From positions 1,580,409-1,644,408 of the forward strand of contig NZ_LT630337.1 in assembly GCF_900117315.1 (NCBI RefSeq): DNA of 64,000 nucleotides, read 5' to 3'. Shown here one piece after another: positions 36,247 through 45,706 of this stretch (position 1 is its first letter; every line of letters begins with the position of its first letter). The position numbers and the translations under genes are program-made. Origin of the DNA: Bacillus massilinigeriensis (GTDB lineage Bacteria; Bacillota; Bacilli; Bacillales; Cytobacillaceae). The notes under the pieces were generated by a model, which saw nothing but the letters and a program-made list of their open reading frames with translations, searched no databases and was not told where the DNA came from.

Positions 36247-37422
36247 TTAAATGAATTGTCCGACCTTTACATGGCCTTTTAATAGATTTCTAGAAATAAT
36301 CATTCGCTGAATTTCATCCGTTCCATCGTAAATTCTCCATAATCTTGCTTCACGGTACCAGCGTTCAATTGGTAATTCACGGGTATACCCCATTCCACCG
36401 TGAATTTGTAAGACACGGTCAACTACTCGGTTACCCATATTGGCACCATATAACTTTGCCATAGAAGCTAGGTGACGGTTATCCTCACCTTGGTCAAGCG
36501 TCCATGCAGCATTTAGGACGAGCCATTTAGCAGCTTCAATCTCAACGGCAGAATCAGCAATTTGCCACTGAATTGCCTGCCTATCAGCAATCGGGCGTCC
36601 AAAAGTAACACGTTCTTTTGAATAATCAATTGCCATTTGAAGCAATCTTTCTGCCATTCCAACTGCACGGGCACCAACTACCCAGCGTGCGAATCCAATC
36701 CATTCCAAACCAAGCTTATATCCTCCATGAACTTCTCCAAGAATATTTTCTTCGGGCACACGGACATTATCAAATACTAATGCTGCAGGTCCCCATTCGC
36801 CCATCGTATCGATATACTCGGATTTCCAGCCCATATCTCTGTCAACAATAAAACAAGTGACTCCATCCCTACCTGTCCTTTGATGAGCCTCCTTATCAGT
36901 GATAGCAATTACCATGACGAAGTCCGCTTCATTTCCACCTGTAATAAAGGTTTTTTCACCATTCAATACCCATTCATTTCCATCCTTAACCGCTGACATT
37001 TTAATATTTCTTGTATCTGAACCAGCACCTGGCTCAGTCATGGCGAAGCAAGATTTTTTCTCCCCATTTATGGTTGGAATCAGATATTTTTTCTTTTGCT
37101 CCTCATTTGCATAGTAAAGTATATTATCAGCAGAACCTCCAAATCTAAATGGGACAAAGGTTTTTGATACTTCCATATATACTAAGGCCATCATCATTTG
37201 ACCTAAATCTGCACCACCATATTCCTCCGGTGTATTTATTCCCCAAAAACCAAATTCCTTCGCCTTATTCTGAAGTTCTTCCATTTTTTCTTCTGATAGG
37301 CCAGGTTTTCCAGCCCGTTCATTTCTTAGAACATCATTTTCAAGTGGGATTAATTCATTTTCTACAAACCTTCTAATCGTTTGTTGAACCATTCTTTGTT
37401 CATCAGTTAATCGTAAATGCAT
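36247..37422 (-). CDS. Acyl-CoA dehydrogenase with Asp at the usual Glu base position
   Basis: A 391-residue flavoprotein. FAD/substrate motifs CFAMTEPGAGSD and TFITGGNEADF, and the C-terminal QIHGGMGYTRELPIERWYR are standard. The catalytic-base segment reads RIYDGTDEIQR, with Asp where medium-chain enzymes have Glu (YEGT). ACAD11-like enzymes show the same change and act on unusual acyl groups. ATG 37420-37422 is chosen, as GGAG lies 8 nt upstream. It is the first gene after a near-perfect sigma-54 promoter. Confidence 0.92.
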   Translation of the reverse strand: MHLRLTDEQRMVQQTIRRFVENELIPLENDVLRNERAGKPGLSEEKMEELQNKAKEFGFWGINTPEEYGGADLGQMMMALVYMEVSKTFVPFRFGGSADNILYYANEEQKKKYLIPTINGEKKSCFAMTEPGAGSDTRNIKMSAVKDGNEWVLNGEKTFITGGNEADFVMVIAITDKEAHQRTGRDGVTCFIVDRDMGWKSEYIDTMGEWGPAALVFDNVRVPEENILGEVHGGYKLGLEWIGFARWVVGARAVGMAERLLQMAIDYSKERVTFGRPIADRQAIQWQIADSAVEIEAAKWLVLNAAWTLDQGEDNRHLASMAKLYGANMGNRVVDRVLQIHGGMGYTRELPIERWYREARLWRIYDGTDEIQRMIISRNLLKGHVKVGQFI

Positions 37423-37525
37423 GTTATTCACTCCATCTCTTTTTTAGAATTATCATTTCATAGTCTTACAAACTTCCAAAAAATGAAATCCACTTTTACC
37501 TACTAATAGTAGTATCTTTATTAAA

Positions 37526-37541
37526 TGCAATTATTGTGCCA
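37526..37541 (-). promoter_or_regulatory. Sigma-54 promoter of the dehydrogenase-thiolase-liv unit
   Basis: On the minus strand TGGCACAATAATTGCA, a full match to TGGCAC-N5-TTGCA (-24/-12). It lies about 100 bp upstream of the acyl-CoA dehydrogenase start codon. Confidence 0.9.
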
Positions 37542-37623
37542 ATAATAGTTGATTGAGATACCTTCCTTTATGGTCCTATTTTCTTACAATAATTTGAATT
37601 TGAATCAAATGTGACCGTAATTT

Positions 37624-37641
37624 CAATTCATTAATGAATTG
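37624..37641. promoter_or_regulatory. Candidate enhancer site 1 for the sigma-54 activator
   Basis: CAATTCATTAATGAATTG, a perfect palindrome with core AATTCA-N4-TGAATT, about 90 bp upstream of the -24 element. The same core recurs twice in front of the second sigma-54 promoter. Confidence 0.7.
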
Positions 37642-37680
37642 TTAATTCAGTATTAAATCAATTTTTCACCCTATATTCTT

Positions 37681-38880
37681 TTAATTAGAGCGACCACGCA
37701 GGTTCTCAATAAGAAAGGCCATTCCTTGCCCTCCACCTACACAAAGAGAAGCAATTCCATATTTAGCTCCCCTTTTTGCTAATTCATGCATAAGTGTTAT
37801 GACGATTCTCGCACCAGTAGCGCCTACAGGGTGACCAAGGGCAATGGCTCCCCCATTAACGTTCATTTTCAATGGATCAATATTTAATCCTCGTTGAACA
37901 GCAAGGGCTTGTGATGCAAAGGCTTCATTAATTTCAAATAAGTCAATGTCATCCATCGTCATATTAACTCGTTTAAGCAAGGTTTGGATTGCTGGTATTG
38001 GACCAATTCCCATTAACTCAGGTGGAACACCGACTGCTGCCCAGTCGAGAATTGCTGCATAGGGTACGATTCCCTCATCATTAGCTGTCTGTTCCGTCAT
38101 TAACAACACTGCTGATGCTCCGTCATTTCTTCCACATGCATTACCCGCAGTAACTGTCCCATCCTTTTTAAAGGCTGGTTTAAGCTGTTGAAGTTTTTCA
38201 AGGGTTGTATTTGGACGTGGGTGTTCATCCCTTTCAAATAGTAAGGTCTTTCTTTTAACCACAATTTCAAGTGGGGCAATTTCAGTTTCGAATCTTCCCT
38301 CATCAATGGCTTTTGCTGCCTTTTTTTGACTTTCTAATGCAAATACATCCTGATCTTCTCTTGAAATTCTATACTTTTCGGCAACATTCTCAGCTGTCAC
38401 ACCCATCCCCATGCCTTCCCCGTATATCTCCTTAGGCTGCTGTCCCGCTTCGATATTAGAGTCAACCAAAAAGGGTTTGTCTCCCCCAAAACGCGCACCT
38501 CTAAGATAGATAGGAGAACAGCTCATACTTTCTGTACCACCGGCTAGTACAATTCTCGCTTGCCTTGAATGTATTTGCTGGACGCCCGAGGCAATAGCCT
38601 GCATGGATGAAGCACATAAGCGATTAACCGTAAAAGCTGGTACTTCAACGGGAATGCCTGCTCGAATGGCAGCCACACGAGCCACATTGGAGGATTCAGT
38701 TGATTGTCGAACCTCCCCCATAATTACTTCATCCACCTTTTCGGGTGGGATATTCCCTCTATGGAGAACGCTTTTGATGATATGAGTGGCTAACACTCCC
38801 GAATTTACCTCTTTCAAGGCCCCGCCATATCGACCTATTGGGGTCCTTAACCCTTCAGCTATCACAATTCTTTCACTCAT
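37681..38880 (-). CDS. Thiolase (acetyl-CoA C-acyltransferase)
   Basis: A second thiolase of 399 residues. Cys in NRLCASSMQAI (about 88), NEAFA, GHPVGATGA and CVGGGQG mark an active enzyme. It differs from the thiolase at 35018 throughout, so the two probably serve different chain lengths or ring-derived acyl groups. It is last in the unit ligase-dehydrogenase-thiolase. It follows the dehydrogenase by 19 nt. Confidence 0.94.
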   Translation of the reverse strand: MSERIVIAEGLRTPIGRYGGALKEVNSGVLATHIIKSVLHRGNIPPEKVDEVIMGEVRQSTESSNVARVAAIRAGIPVEVPAFTVNRLCASSMQAIASGVQQIHSRQARIVLAGGTESMSCSPIYLRGARFGGDKPFLVDSNIEAGQQPKEIYGEGMGMGVTAENVAEKYRISREDQDVFALESQKKAAKAIDEGRFETEIAPLEIVVKRKTLLFERDEHPRPNTTLEKLQQLKPAFKKDGTVTAGNACGRNDGASAVLLMTEQTANDEGIVPYAAILDWAAVGVPPELMGIGPIPAIQTLLKRVNMTMDDIDLFEINEAFASQALAVQRGLNIDPLKMNVNGGAIALGHPVGATGARIVITLMHELAKRGAKYGIASLCVGGGQGMAFLIENLRGRSN

Positions 38881-38899
38881 TTTAGCTTCTTCCCCCTCT

Positions 38900-40048
38900 T
38901 TACTGATATTCTTTATTCAATTGGCTGATAATAATATTTTTTTGTATTTCAGAGGTTCCTTCATAAATACGAGTAATTCTTGCATCGCGGTAAAAACGTT
39001 CAATTGGATAATCGGCTATGTACCCTAACCCCCCGTGTATTTGAACGGCTTTATCTGCTACTCGGTTATATACCTCTGATCCATACAGCTTTAGCATTGC
39101 GGCTTCCTTAATTAATTTTTGACCCTGATCAACCATCCACGCAACACGATACGTAAAAGAACGTAATGCCTCGATTTCTAAAGCGATCTCAGCAAGCATA
39201 TGGGCAACAGCTTGATGCTCAATGATTGGAACCTTAAACTGAATTCTTTCCTTGGCATATCTCATAGATAGATCCAAAAGCTTCTGGCAGGAACCTAAGT
39301 TTCGTGCAGCTAAGCCTGCTCTACCATTTGCGAGAATGGTTAATGCGTTCACATAGCCCCTACCTTCCTCACCTAAAAGGTTTTCTACAGGGACTTCACA
39401 ATCCTCAAAAATGACCTCAGCAGAGTGAGAGCCTCGAAGCCCCATTTTTTTCTCCACTGCTCCAATATGAAAGCCTGGGAACCCCTTTTCTACAATAAAA
39501 GAGCTTATCCCCTTTGCACCCTTTGATGCGTCAGTAACTGCCATAACGGTAAAAATATCCGCCACTGTAGCATTAGTGATATAGTGCTTTACCCCATTAA
39601 GGATATATTTATCTCCCCTTTTTACTGCTGTGGTTTTTAAATTGGTTGCGTTCGATCCTGCTTCCGGCTCAGTTAAGGCAAATGCACCAATTCTATTTCC
39701 TGCAGCCATATCAGGTAAATACTTTTTCCTTTGCTCTTCCGTTCCCATCTCCACAATTCCAACTGTTCCGATACCCGTATGTGCCCCGATTAGGGTGGTA
39801 TATCCATTATGAGTGGCACCTATTTCTTCATATAAGGCACATTTTCCAACCATCCCTATTCCTAAACCACCATACTCCTCTGGAATGCTAAGTCCGAATA
39901 AGCCCATTTCTTTTGACATCTCAACGATTCTTTCAGGGATTTTGTCTTCTTCTTCAATCTGCATGGCCACTTGTTCCACTTCACTTTGGATAAAATCACG
40001 AACAATTTGCTTTAAAGAACGGATTTCTTCACTCAATTCAAAGTCCAT
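38900..40048 (-). CDS. Acyl-CoA dehydrogenase
   Basis: A 382-residue enzyme with FALTEPEAGSNA, YITNATVADIF and QIHGGLGYIADYPIERFYRD. The base is the Glu of IYEGTSEIQ, the normal arrangement. It introduces the alpha-beta double bond in acyl-CoA, passing electrons to ETF. It sits between the acyl-CoA ligase and a thiolase in one transcription unit. Confidence 0.95.
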   Translation of the reverse strand: MDFELSEEIRSLKQIVRDFIQSEVEQVAMQIEEEDKIPERIVEMSKEMGLFGLSIPEEYGGLGIGMVGKCALYEEIGATHNGYTTLIGAHTGIGTVGIVEMGTEEQRKKYLPDMAAGNRIGAFALTEPEAGSNATNLKTTAVKRGDKYILNGVKHYITNATVADIFTVMAVTDASKGAKGISSFIVEKGFPGFHIGAVEKKMGLRGSHSAEVIFEDCEVPVENLLGEEGRGYVNALTILANGRAGLAARNLGSCQKLLDLSMRYAKERIQFKVPIIEHQAVAHMLAEIALEIEALRSFTYRVAWMVDQGQKLIKEAAMLKLYGSEVYNRVADKAVQIHGGLGYIADYPIERFYRDARITRIYEGTSEIQKNIIISQLNKEYQ

Positions 40049-40094
40049 CTATATTCACAACCTTTCTCTATTTCTGTTAACATTAGGTAAAGTT

Positions 40095-41699
40095 TTAGCT
40101 GTTTCTTTCCTTCTTGCTGAGCTCTTCTTTTATAAGCATTCTTTTAAGTAACTTCCCGACGGTGTTTCTTGGCAGCTCATTCCTTATTTCAAATTCCTTT
40201 GGGACCTTATAATGTGTTAGCTTTGAATAGCAATAGCCTTTAACCTCTTCTAGATCAATGGACACATTTTCCTTTGGAACAACATAGGCTTTGACCACCT
40301 CTCCAGATACCTCATCGGGAATTCCAACAACCGCAGCTTCCTTTACATCTGGATGCTCATAAAGGATTCCTTCGACTTCCTGAGGATATATATTGAAGCC
40401 GTTTACGATAATCATTTCCTTTTTTCTACCAACAATATAAAAGTAGCCATCCTCATCCATAATTGCGAGATCCCCAGTATATAGCCATCCATTTTTGATA
40501 GCCCGTTCTGTTTCTATAGGATTATTCCAATACCCCTTCATCACCTGGGGACCCTTAATTAATAGCTCACCTACATACTTTTCTTCTAGTGATTGATTGT
40601 TTTCATCAATTATCATGCAATCTGTTAAGGGCAAAGGAATCCCGATACTACCCACCTTTCGATTCGCAAAGGGAGGGTTTCGATGTGTTGAAGGGGAAGC
40701 CTCCGATAGTCCAAATCCTTCACCAATAGATACCCCTGTTAATGCTTCAAATCGCTTTAATACTTCAATTGGGAGCGGTGCTGAACCTGAGGAACATATT
40801 TTAAAGCAATTTAGCTTGAAAGACTCTATTCCTGGGTAATTTATTATCGTGTTATACATCTTAGGTACGCCTGGGAAAAAGGTAGGTTGATAGCTGTTGA
40901 TTTGTTCAAGGACCTCTTTTATTTCAAACCTTTTAATCAGCAAAATGGTAGCTCCGAGATAGATTCCTAAATTCATTGCGCTTGTCATCCCATAAACGTG
41001 ATAAAGAGGAGTCGCAGCTAAGACAGTCTCCTGACCTTGGATGAGCTGATTTCCATACATGAAATGGCTTTGAAGCACATTTGAGGTCAAATTGTAATGA
41101 GTAAGCATAGCCCCCTTCATTTTTCCAGATGTCCCACCTGTATATTGGATGACAGCTACATCCTCATGTACATCAATTGGATGGAAATATTGAATTGTAT
41201 GACCATACTTGATGAGCGTTGGAATACTATTCACGTTCTGTTTGTCATGGATGCTCATACTTAAAGAAAATGAATAAATTGTCTCTACTTCTCTTACTGT
41301 TTTCTCTGCGGTTTCATCAAAGACAATATATTGTGGTGTTGAATCTGTGAGGATTTGAAGTAATTCTCTTGAGGTGTAAAAAGGATTGATTTGAACGACC
41401 GTCAACCCCAATGCCTGTGCAGCATAATAACAAATGATATATGCTGGATGATTATTCATCATCAAACCAATTCTTTCGCCTTTTGAAAAATTCATACTCT
41501 CCCATTTACCTGCTAATAGATCAACCTTTTTCTTCAGTTCTCGATAAGTGATGGATTCCTGTTCAAAGAGGATGGCTAATCGATCAGGGTATCGCTCTTC
41601 CGTTTTTTTAAGAAATTCATAGAGTGGTTCTTCTGGAAGCTGAGGGAGTTCTTTTTTGATGTACCATTGATCCCATATTCTATTAGTTGATTGTTCCAC
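40095..41699 (-). CDS. Acyl-CoA ligase (AMP-forming, FadD-like)
   Basis: A 534-residue adenylate-forming enzyme. P-loop YTGGTSGKMKG, GEGFGLSEASP, GWLYTGDLA and the C-terminal hinge GRKKEMIIVNGFNIYPQEVE with the catalytic Lys in NTVGKLLKR are present. It activates a carboxylic acid to its CoA ester, the entry step to the downstream dehydrogenase and thiolase. First gene of its unit, about 100 bp after a sigma-54 promoter. Confidence 0.94.
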   Translation of the reverse strand: MEQSTNRIWDQWYIKKELPQLPEEPLYEFLKKTEERYPDRLAILFEQESITYRELKKKVDLLAGKWESMNFSKGERIGLMMNNHPAYIICYYAAQALGLTVVQINPFYTSRELLQILTDSTPQYIVFDETAEKTVREVETIYSFSLSMSIHDKQNVNSIPTLIKYGHTIQYFHPIDVHEDVAVIQYTGGTSGKMKGAMLTHYNLTSNVLQSHFMYGNQLIQGQETVLAATPLYHVYGMTSAMNLGIYLGATILLIKRFEIKEVLEQINSYQPTFFPGVPKMYNTIINYPGIESFKLNCFKICSSGSAPLPIEVLKRFEALTGVSIGEGFGLSEASPSTHRNPPFANRKVGSIGIPLPLTDCMIIDENNQSLEEKYVGELLIKGPQVMKGYWNNPIETERAIKNGWLYTGDLAIMDEDGYFYIVGRKKEMIIVNGFNIYPQEVEGILYEHPDVKEAAVVGIPDEVSGEVVKAYVVPKENVSIDLEEVKGYCYSKLTHYKVPKEFEIRNELPRNTVGKLLKRMLIKEELSKKERNS

Positions 41700-41798
41700 A
41701 TATTCACCTCCATAATTTTAAAATCATATACTTTTAATCCTAGAAAATATGATTATTTGATCTAAGCTAGATTGAATAGATGATTACAAAATAAATAA

Positions 41799-41814
41799 TG
41801 CAATTTCCATGCCA
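41799..41814 (-). promoter_or_regulatory. Sigma-54 promoter of the ligase-dehydrogenase-thiolase unit
   Basis: On the minus strand TGGCATGGAAATTGCA. It keeps the essential GG-N10-GC spacing and differs from TGGCAC-N5-TTGCA at one base. Confidence 0.8.
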
Positions 41815-41863
41815 ATTTGGTTTCCCTTGTTTAAGCTCTTCTTTTTCCATTTACCGTGTTGGT

Positions 41864-41920
41864 TAATTCAATAATGAATTATGATGGTGTTTCGTAAATT
41901 CCTTTGATTCAACAATGAAT
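41864..41920. promoter_or_regulatory. Candidate enhancer sites 2 and 3 for the sigma-54 activator
   Basis: TAATTCA-ATAA-TGAATTA (41864-41881) and ATTCA-ACAA-TGAAT (41907-41920), 41 bp (about four helical turns) between centres, lie 60 and 100 bp upstream of the -24 box. Both share the (A)ATTCA-N2AA-TGAAT core of site 1. Confidence 0.7.
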
Positions 41921-41930
41921 TAATCACAAC

Positions 41931-41958
41931 AAAAAAACCATCTTAGGTTAGATGGTTT
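41931..41958 (-). terminator. Terminator of the sigma-54 activator gene
   Basis: AAACCATC pairs with GATGGTTT around an 8-nt loop, followed on the minus strand by seven T residues. Confidence 0.9.
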
Positions 41959-41998
41959 CATGTTTAGGTTTTGTTAAGTAAAAATAACACTTCAGTAA

Positions 41999-43684
41999 CT
42001 AATTCACCTCAACTTCATTTGTCAGTTTTATATTATATTTCTTCAGCTTTCTGACAACGGTGGGCTGGCTTGTTTTAAGTACGTCTGCAATTTCATAGGT
42101 AGTTTTATATTTCCTTGCCGCCAAAGATAATAGCCTTTCTTCTGTAAGCTCAGTGGCATCTTTTAAAGGCATAATTGCCTCCCTTTCAGGCAATTTTTCT
42201 GCAGGCGTATTTCGATATTCTGCAGGCAAATGCTCTACTCCTAAGAAATCATCCTGATTTAATAATGTAAGACGCTCTAATAAATTAGCTAGCTCCCGAA
42301 CATTTCCCGACCAATTATAATAATATAGAAATGACTTTAACTCGGGAGTTAATTGCTTCATTGTCCCATATTTTTGGTTGATTTTTCCTAGGTATAAATT
42401 TGCGAGAGGCAATATTTCCTCTTTTCGTTCTCTAAGTGGTGGAATGGAAATTGGAACAACATTTAAACGGTAGAATAAATCCTCTCGAAATGTCCCTTCC
42501 TTTACCATCATTTTTAAGTTCCGATTCGTTGCAGCAATGAATCGGACATCAACTTTTTTCATTGTTGTTCCACCAATGCGAATGATTTCCTTTTCTTGAA
42601 TAACCCTTAATAGCTTAACTTGTAAATTTAAAGGCATCTCCCCAATTTCATCTAAAAATAGGACACCTTTATCTGCCATTTCAAACATTCCAGGTTTCCC
42701 CTTTTTATTTGCACCTGTAAATGCCCCTGCCTCATATCCAAATAGCTCCGATTCCAGGAGATCTGGAGGGATTGCTCCACAATTTACTTTGATGAATTTG
42801 CCTGTTCTCCCTCTTTCACTTCTGCTATATATATAATTTGCCAGCACATCTTTTCCGACACCCGTCTCTCCTAGAATTAAGACCGTGGCATCTGTGTCTA
42901 CAATTCGACTTGCAGTTTCGTAAATTAATTTCATCGATTCAGATTGAACAATTGTGTGCTTATCTGAAAACATGAAGTTCCCTTTTAATCGATTAATCTC
43001 TTTCTGGTAACTTTTGTTTAACTCATTTGCTTTCCGAAGGGCCGCCTGCAATTCATTTAGTTCCGATAAATCACGAATATTTGTGACAACGCTTTCAATT
43101 TCTCCATTTTCATTAAAGACAGGGTTTCCTGTAAGTAGAGTTTCTCGTCCACAATAATTCAATTGAACCAATGAGACAGTTCTCTTCTTTTCTATCACTT
43201 TATGAGTAACTGAATCCTTTAATATCCCTCTTTTCACTAAATCATCGGTTTTTTTGTTAAGGTAGTATTCCTTAGGGATATTCGTAATTCGTTCAATAGC
43301 AGAATTGGTTTTAATCGTACGACCATTTTTATCTGTTATATAGATGCCATCATATGAATTCTCTATGATGGCATCCAACTGCCTATTCACTCTTTTCAAT
43401 TCACTGATTTCGGCAAATATTTGCTCAAACTCATTTGAAAAAACGCCAAAATAGACAATTAAATTTGTCTCCAAACCCATTTTAAAAAAAATGCAACTTT
43501 TGGCTTCTATTTTTGCTTGAATAATCTTTCCTTCTCCTCGGATATGCCACTCATCAAAAACCTCAGTTATTTTTTGATGTAATATGTTTTTTGTAAAACT
43601 CCTCTTTAATAATTGATTGATTTGTATTATTTCATCATTTTCAAGCGTTTTAAAATAAAGAAAAGGGAGATTGTCTATATCCAT
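41999..43684 (-). CDS. Sigma-54-dependent transcriptional activator with PAS domain
   Basis: A 561-residue activator. An N-terminal sensory region (about 1-95) and a PAS domain (about 100-215, [18 protein letters not shown]) precede a AAA+ domain with Walker A GETGVGKD, the sigma-54 contact loop GAFTGA, Walker [11 protein letters not shown] and R-finger region [12 protein letters not shown] Fis-like helix-turn-helix ends it ([20 protein letters not shown]). It should drive the two -24/-12 promoters at 41799 and 37526 when an effector, likely the acid or its CoA ester, is sensed. Confidence 0.95.
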   Translation of the reverse strand: MDIDNLPFLYFKTLENDEIIQINQLLKRSFTKNILHQKITEVFDEWHIRGEGKIIQAKIEAKSCIFFKMGLETNLIVYFGVFSNEFEQIFAEISELKRVNRQLDAIIENSYDGIYITDKNGRTIKTNSAIERITNIPKEYYLNKKTDDLVKRGILKDSVTHKVIEKKRTVSLVQLNYCGRETLLTGNPVFNENGEIESVVTNIRDLSELNELQAALRKANELNKSYQKEINRLKGNFMFSDKHTIVQSESMKLIYETASRIVDTDATVLILGETGVGKDVLANYIYSRSERGRTGKFIKVNCGAIPPDLLESELFGYEAGAFTGANKKGKPGMFEMADKGVLFLDEIGEMPLNLQVKLLRVIQEKEIIRIGGTTMKKVDVRFIAATNRNLKMMVKEGTFREDLFYRLNVVPISIPPLRERKEEILPLANLYLGKINQKYGTMKQLTPELKSFLYYYNWSGNVRELANLLERLTLLNQDDFLGVEHLPAEYRNTPAEKLPEREAIMPLKDATELTEERLLSLAARKYKTTYEIADVLKTSQPTVVRKLKKYNIKLTNEVEVN

Positions 43685-43762
43685 CTTTCCACCTCATTTT
43701 CTACATGCTACTACTCATAACACAATTCAATCTAAATTTTTTTACCGATTGCCGAATAATAT

Positions 43763-44677
43763 TTATGATTTTCCCTGAGCAAACTTCAATAAATGGTAAA
43801 TAGATTCAAGAACAGGGGTAGGCACATGAAGCTTACGGCCCCTTTTAATAATAAATCCACAAATAGATTCCAGTTCCATCTCTTTTCCCTTCAACTTATC
43901 CTGAAGCATGGATGTTTGATGATTACGAGCGTTCTCAGCCTGTTTGATTATTTTTTCCAAATATGTATCCTCAACTTCAATACCCTCTGCACGAGCCACA
44001 CAGATGGACTCGTGACCGATCATTTTAGCTATACTTAATAATCCCGGGTCGTCTAAAATGACTCCAGTATTCTCCTCAATAAGGGCTGAAAGAGGGTTAA
44101 ATATAACGTTCCAAAGAAGTTTTTTCCACTTAACCTTAACGATATTTTCGGAAACACCTGCTTTTATATTTGCCTCATTAAAAATTGTACATAAATACTG
44201 AATATAATCCTTATTTTTGCTATAGTCCATTGCACCAATCAGAAATAGCGGTGGGTCACCTATCTGTTTTACAATCCCAATGTCTTTCATATGAACCTGT
44301 ATGTATGCCGCGGCTGAAATAATTCGATCTCTTCCAAATATTTGAGAAAGAGTTTCTTCGTTATCAACACCGTTTTGCAGGGTAAAGATCATGGCCTCAT
44401 TCTTTATGATTGGTTGGAGCTTGGAGGCCATTTCCTTAGTATCATTTGATTTAACCGAAAAGATCACGAGGTCTACCTCTGAAAAGTTTTCCAAACCATC
44501 CGTAAAGCAACCTTGAACCTTTATTAAATCATTTTCAGACTCTATTAAAAGTCCATTTGAACTCATATATTCATAGGCTTTTCCCCGAGTTAAGAAAGTC
44601 ACTTCATGTCCAGCATCGGATAAAAGACCACCCACGTATCCTCCAACTGCCCCAGTTCCAGCAATACCTACCTTCAT
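43763..44677 (-). CDS. Ketopantoate reductase (PanE/ApbA) family protein
   Basis: A 304-residue NADPH-dependent reductase-like protein: GIAGTGAVGGYVGG nucleotide loop, TLQNGVDNEE, and a C-terminal all-helical domain with KWKKLLWNVIFNPLSAL, which contains the family Lys and Asn. True PanE makes pantoate for CoA. Being inside the catabolic island it may instead reduce a 2-keto acid, or boost CoA supply. It lies 78 bp before the activator gene. Confidence 0.88.
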   Translation of the reverse strand: MKVGIAGTGAVGGYVGGLLSDAGHEVTFLTRGKAYEYMSSNGLLIESENDLIKVQGCFTDGLENFSEVDLVIFSVKSNDTKEMASKLQPIIKNEAMIFTLQNGVDNEETLSQIFGRDRIISAAAYIQVHMKDIGIVKQIGDPPLFLIGAMDYSKNKDYIQYLCTIFNEANIKAGVSENIVKVKWKKLLWNVIFNPLSALIEENTGVILDDPGLLSIAKMIGHESICVARAEGIEVEDTYLEKIIKQAENARNHQTSMLQDKLKGKEMELESICGFIIKRGRKLHVPTPVLESIYHLLKFAQGKS

Positions 44678-44766
44678 CCCTATACACCTCTAAAAGAATA
44701 ACAAACCCAGCAACGAAGCAAGGATCATGTCACTGGGTTCTTACCTGATTTATTATTTTGACAACA

Positions 44767-45174
44767 TTAAGAGTTAAATAAATTATATACTACTTTCCCC
44801 TTAATAACCTCTATTCCATTCTGATTAACTGCTTTAACAGAGAAATTAAGCTTATTTTCATTTCTTTCTTCTAATACGGCATTTAAGGTGATGACATCTT
44901 TTAAAAATACCATTCCTCTAAAACGAATCGAATATTCCTCGATAAATCCTTCTTCAAAATAAGAGGTAAATAGTTTTGCTAAATTTCCCATTGTCCACAT
45001 TCCGTGAGCAATTACACCTGGAAGGCCCACTTTTTTAGCTTCCTCATCAATTGTATGAATCGGATTAAAGTCCCCAGATGCTCCTGCATATTTAATTAAA
45101 TCGATTCTGGATACAGGATTCAGCTTGACTTCAGGGAGTGTATCACCGATTTTCAATTCTGTTAACAGGCTCAT
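44767..45174 (-). CDS. MaoC-type enoyl-CoA hydratase, catalytic subunit
   Basis: A 135-residue hot-dog protein. YAGASGDFNPIHTIDEEAKKVGLPGVIAHG contains the hydratase signature, with Asp and His of D-x-N-P-I-H as the catalytic pair. It overlaps the preceding FAS1-type subunit by 4 nt and should pair with it as in HadAB-like heterodimers to hydrate enoyl-CoA. Confidence 0.9.
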   Translation of the reverse strand: MSLLTELKIGDTLPEVKLNPVSRIDLIKYAGASGDFNPIHTIDEEAKKVGLPGVIAHGMWTMGNLAKLFTSYFEEGFIEEYSIRFRGMVFLKDVITLNAVLEERNENKLNFSVKAVNQNGIEVIKGKVVYNLFNS

Positions 45175-45620
45175 ACAGTCATCCCCTTCCTAACTGCTTC
45201 ATTAATAATAATGGTTGAACTTGAAGTAAAGATAATATTCCCTTCCAAATCTTCCCCTACAGCATCTGTCACTAGAATGCCCATTCTGCCCTGCTTTCCA
45301 GTTTTTTCGGTATAGTCTTTTACCACGGTATAGCAGTACACATCCTCACCAACTAATAGTGGTCTTTCATAATGGAAGTCTTGTTCACCATGGATAAGAC
45401 CCTTTTTTGGTAGGTTTAATCCTTCAATCACACCATAATCAAATATTCTTGGGAAGGTCGGAGGGGCAATATTTCTACCGTATTTAGATTTCCTTCCAAC
45501 TTCTTCGTCAAAATATATAGGATGTAGGTCACCAATAGCTTCTGCAAACTTTTTGACCGCACCTCTTTCAACAGTATTTTTCACTTTATTTGATCTTTTT
45601 CCGATTTGATCTTGATACAT
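45171..45620 (-). CDS. FAS1-dehydratase-type MaoC partner subunit
   Basis: A 149-residue hot-dog protein of the N-terminal MaoC (FAS1 dehydratase) type, with VKKFAEAIGDLHPIYFDEEVGR and APPTFPRIFDYG. The catalytic D-x-N-x-x-H is replaced by GDLHPIYF, so it probably shapes the acyl pocket rather than catalyses. Genes of this type pair with a catalytic MaoC, as here. Such heterodimers often take bulky substrates, including steroid- or mycolate-like acyl-CoAs. Confidence 0.86.
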   Translation of the reverse strand: MYQDQIGKRSNKVKNTVERGAVKKFAEAIGDLHPIYFDEEVGRKSKYGRNIAPPTFPRIFDYGVIEGLNLPKKGLIHGEQDFHYERPLLVGEDVYCYTVVKDYTEKTGKQGRMGILVTDAVGEDLEGNIIFTSSSTIIINEAVRKGMTV

Positions 45621-45706
45621 TTCCCATTCACCTCAGCTTTATAATTGTAAACTTTCATGTATCTGTTTTTAGATATAGAACCTACTCATCATCAAATGGC
45701 TGTTGT

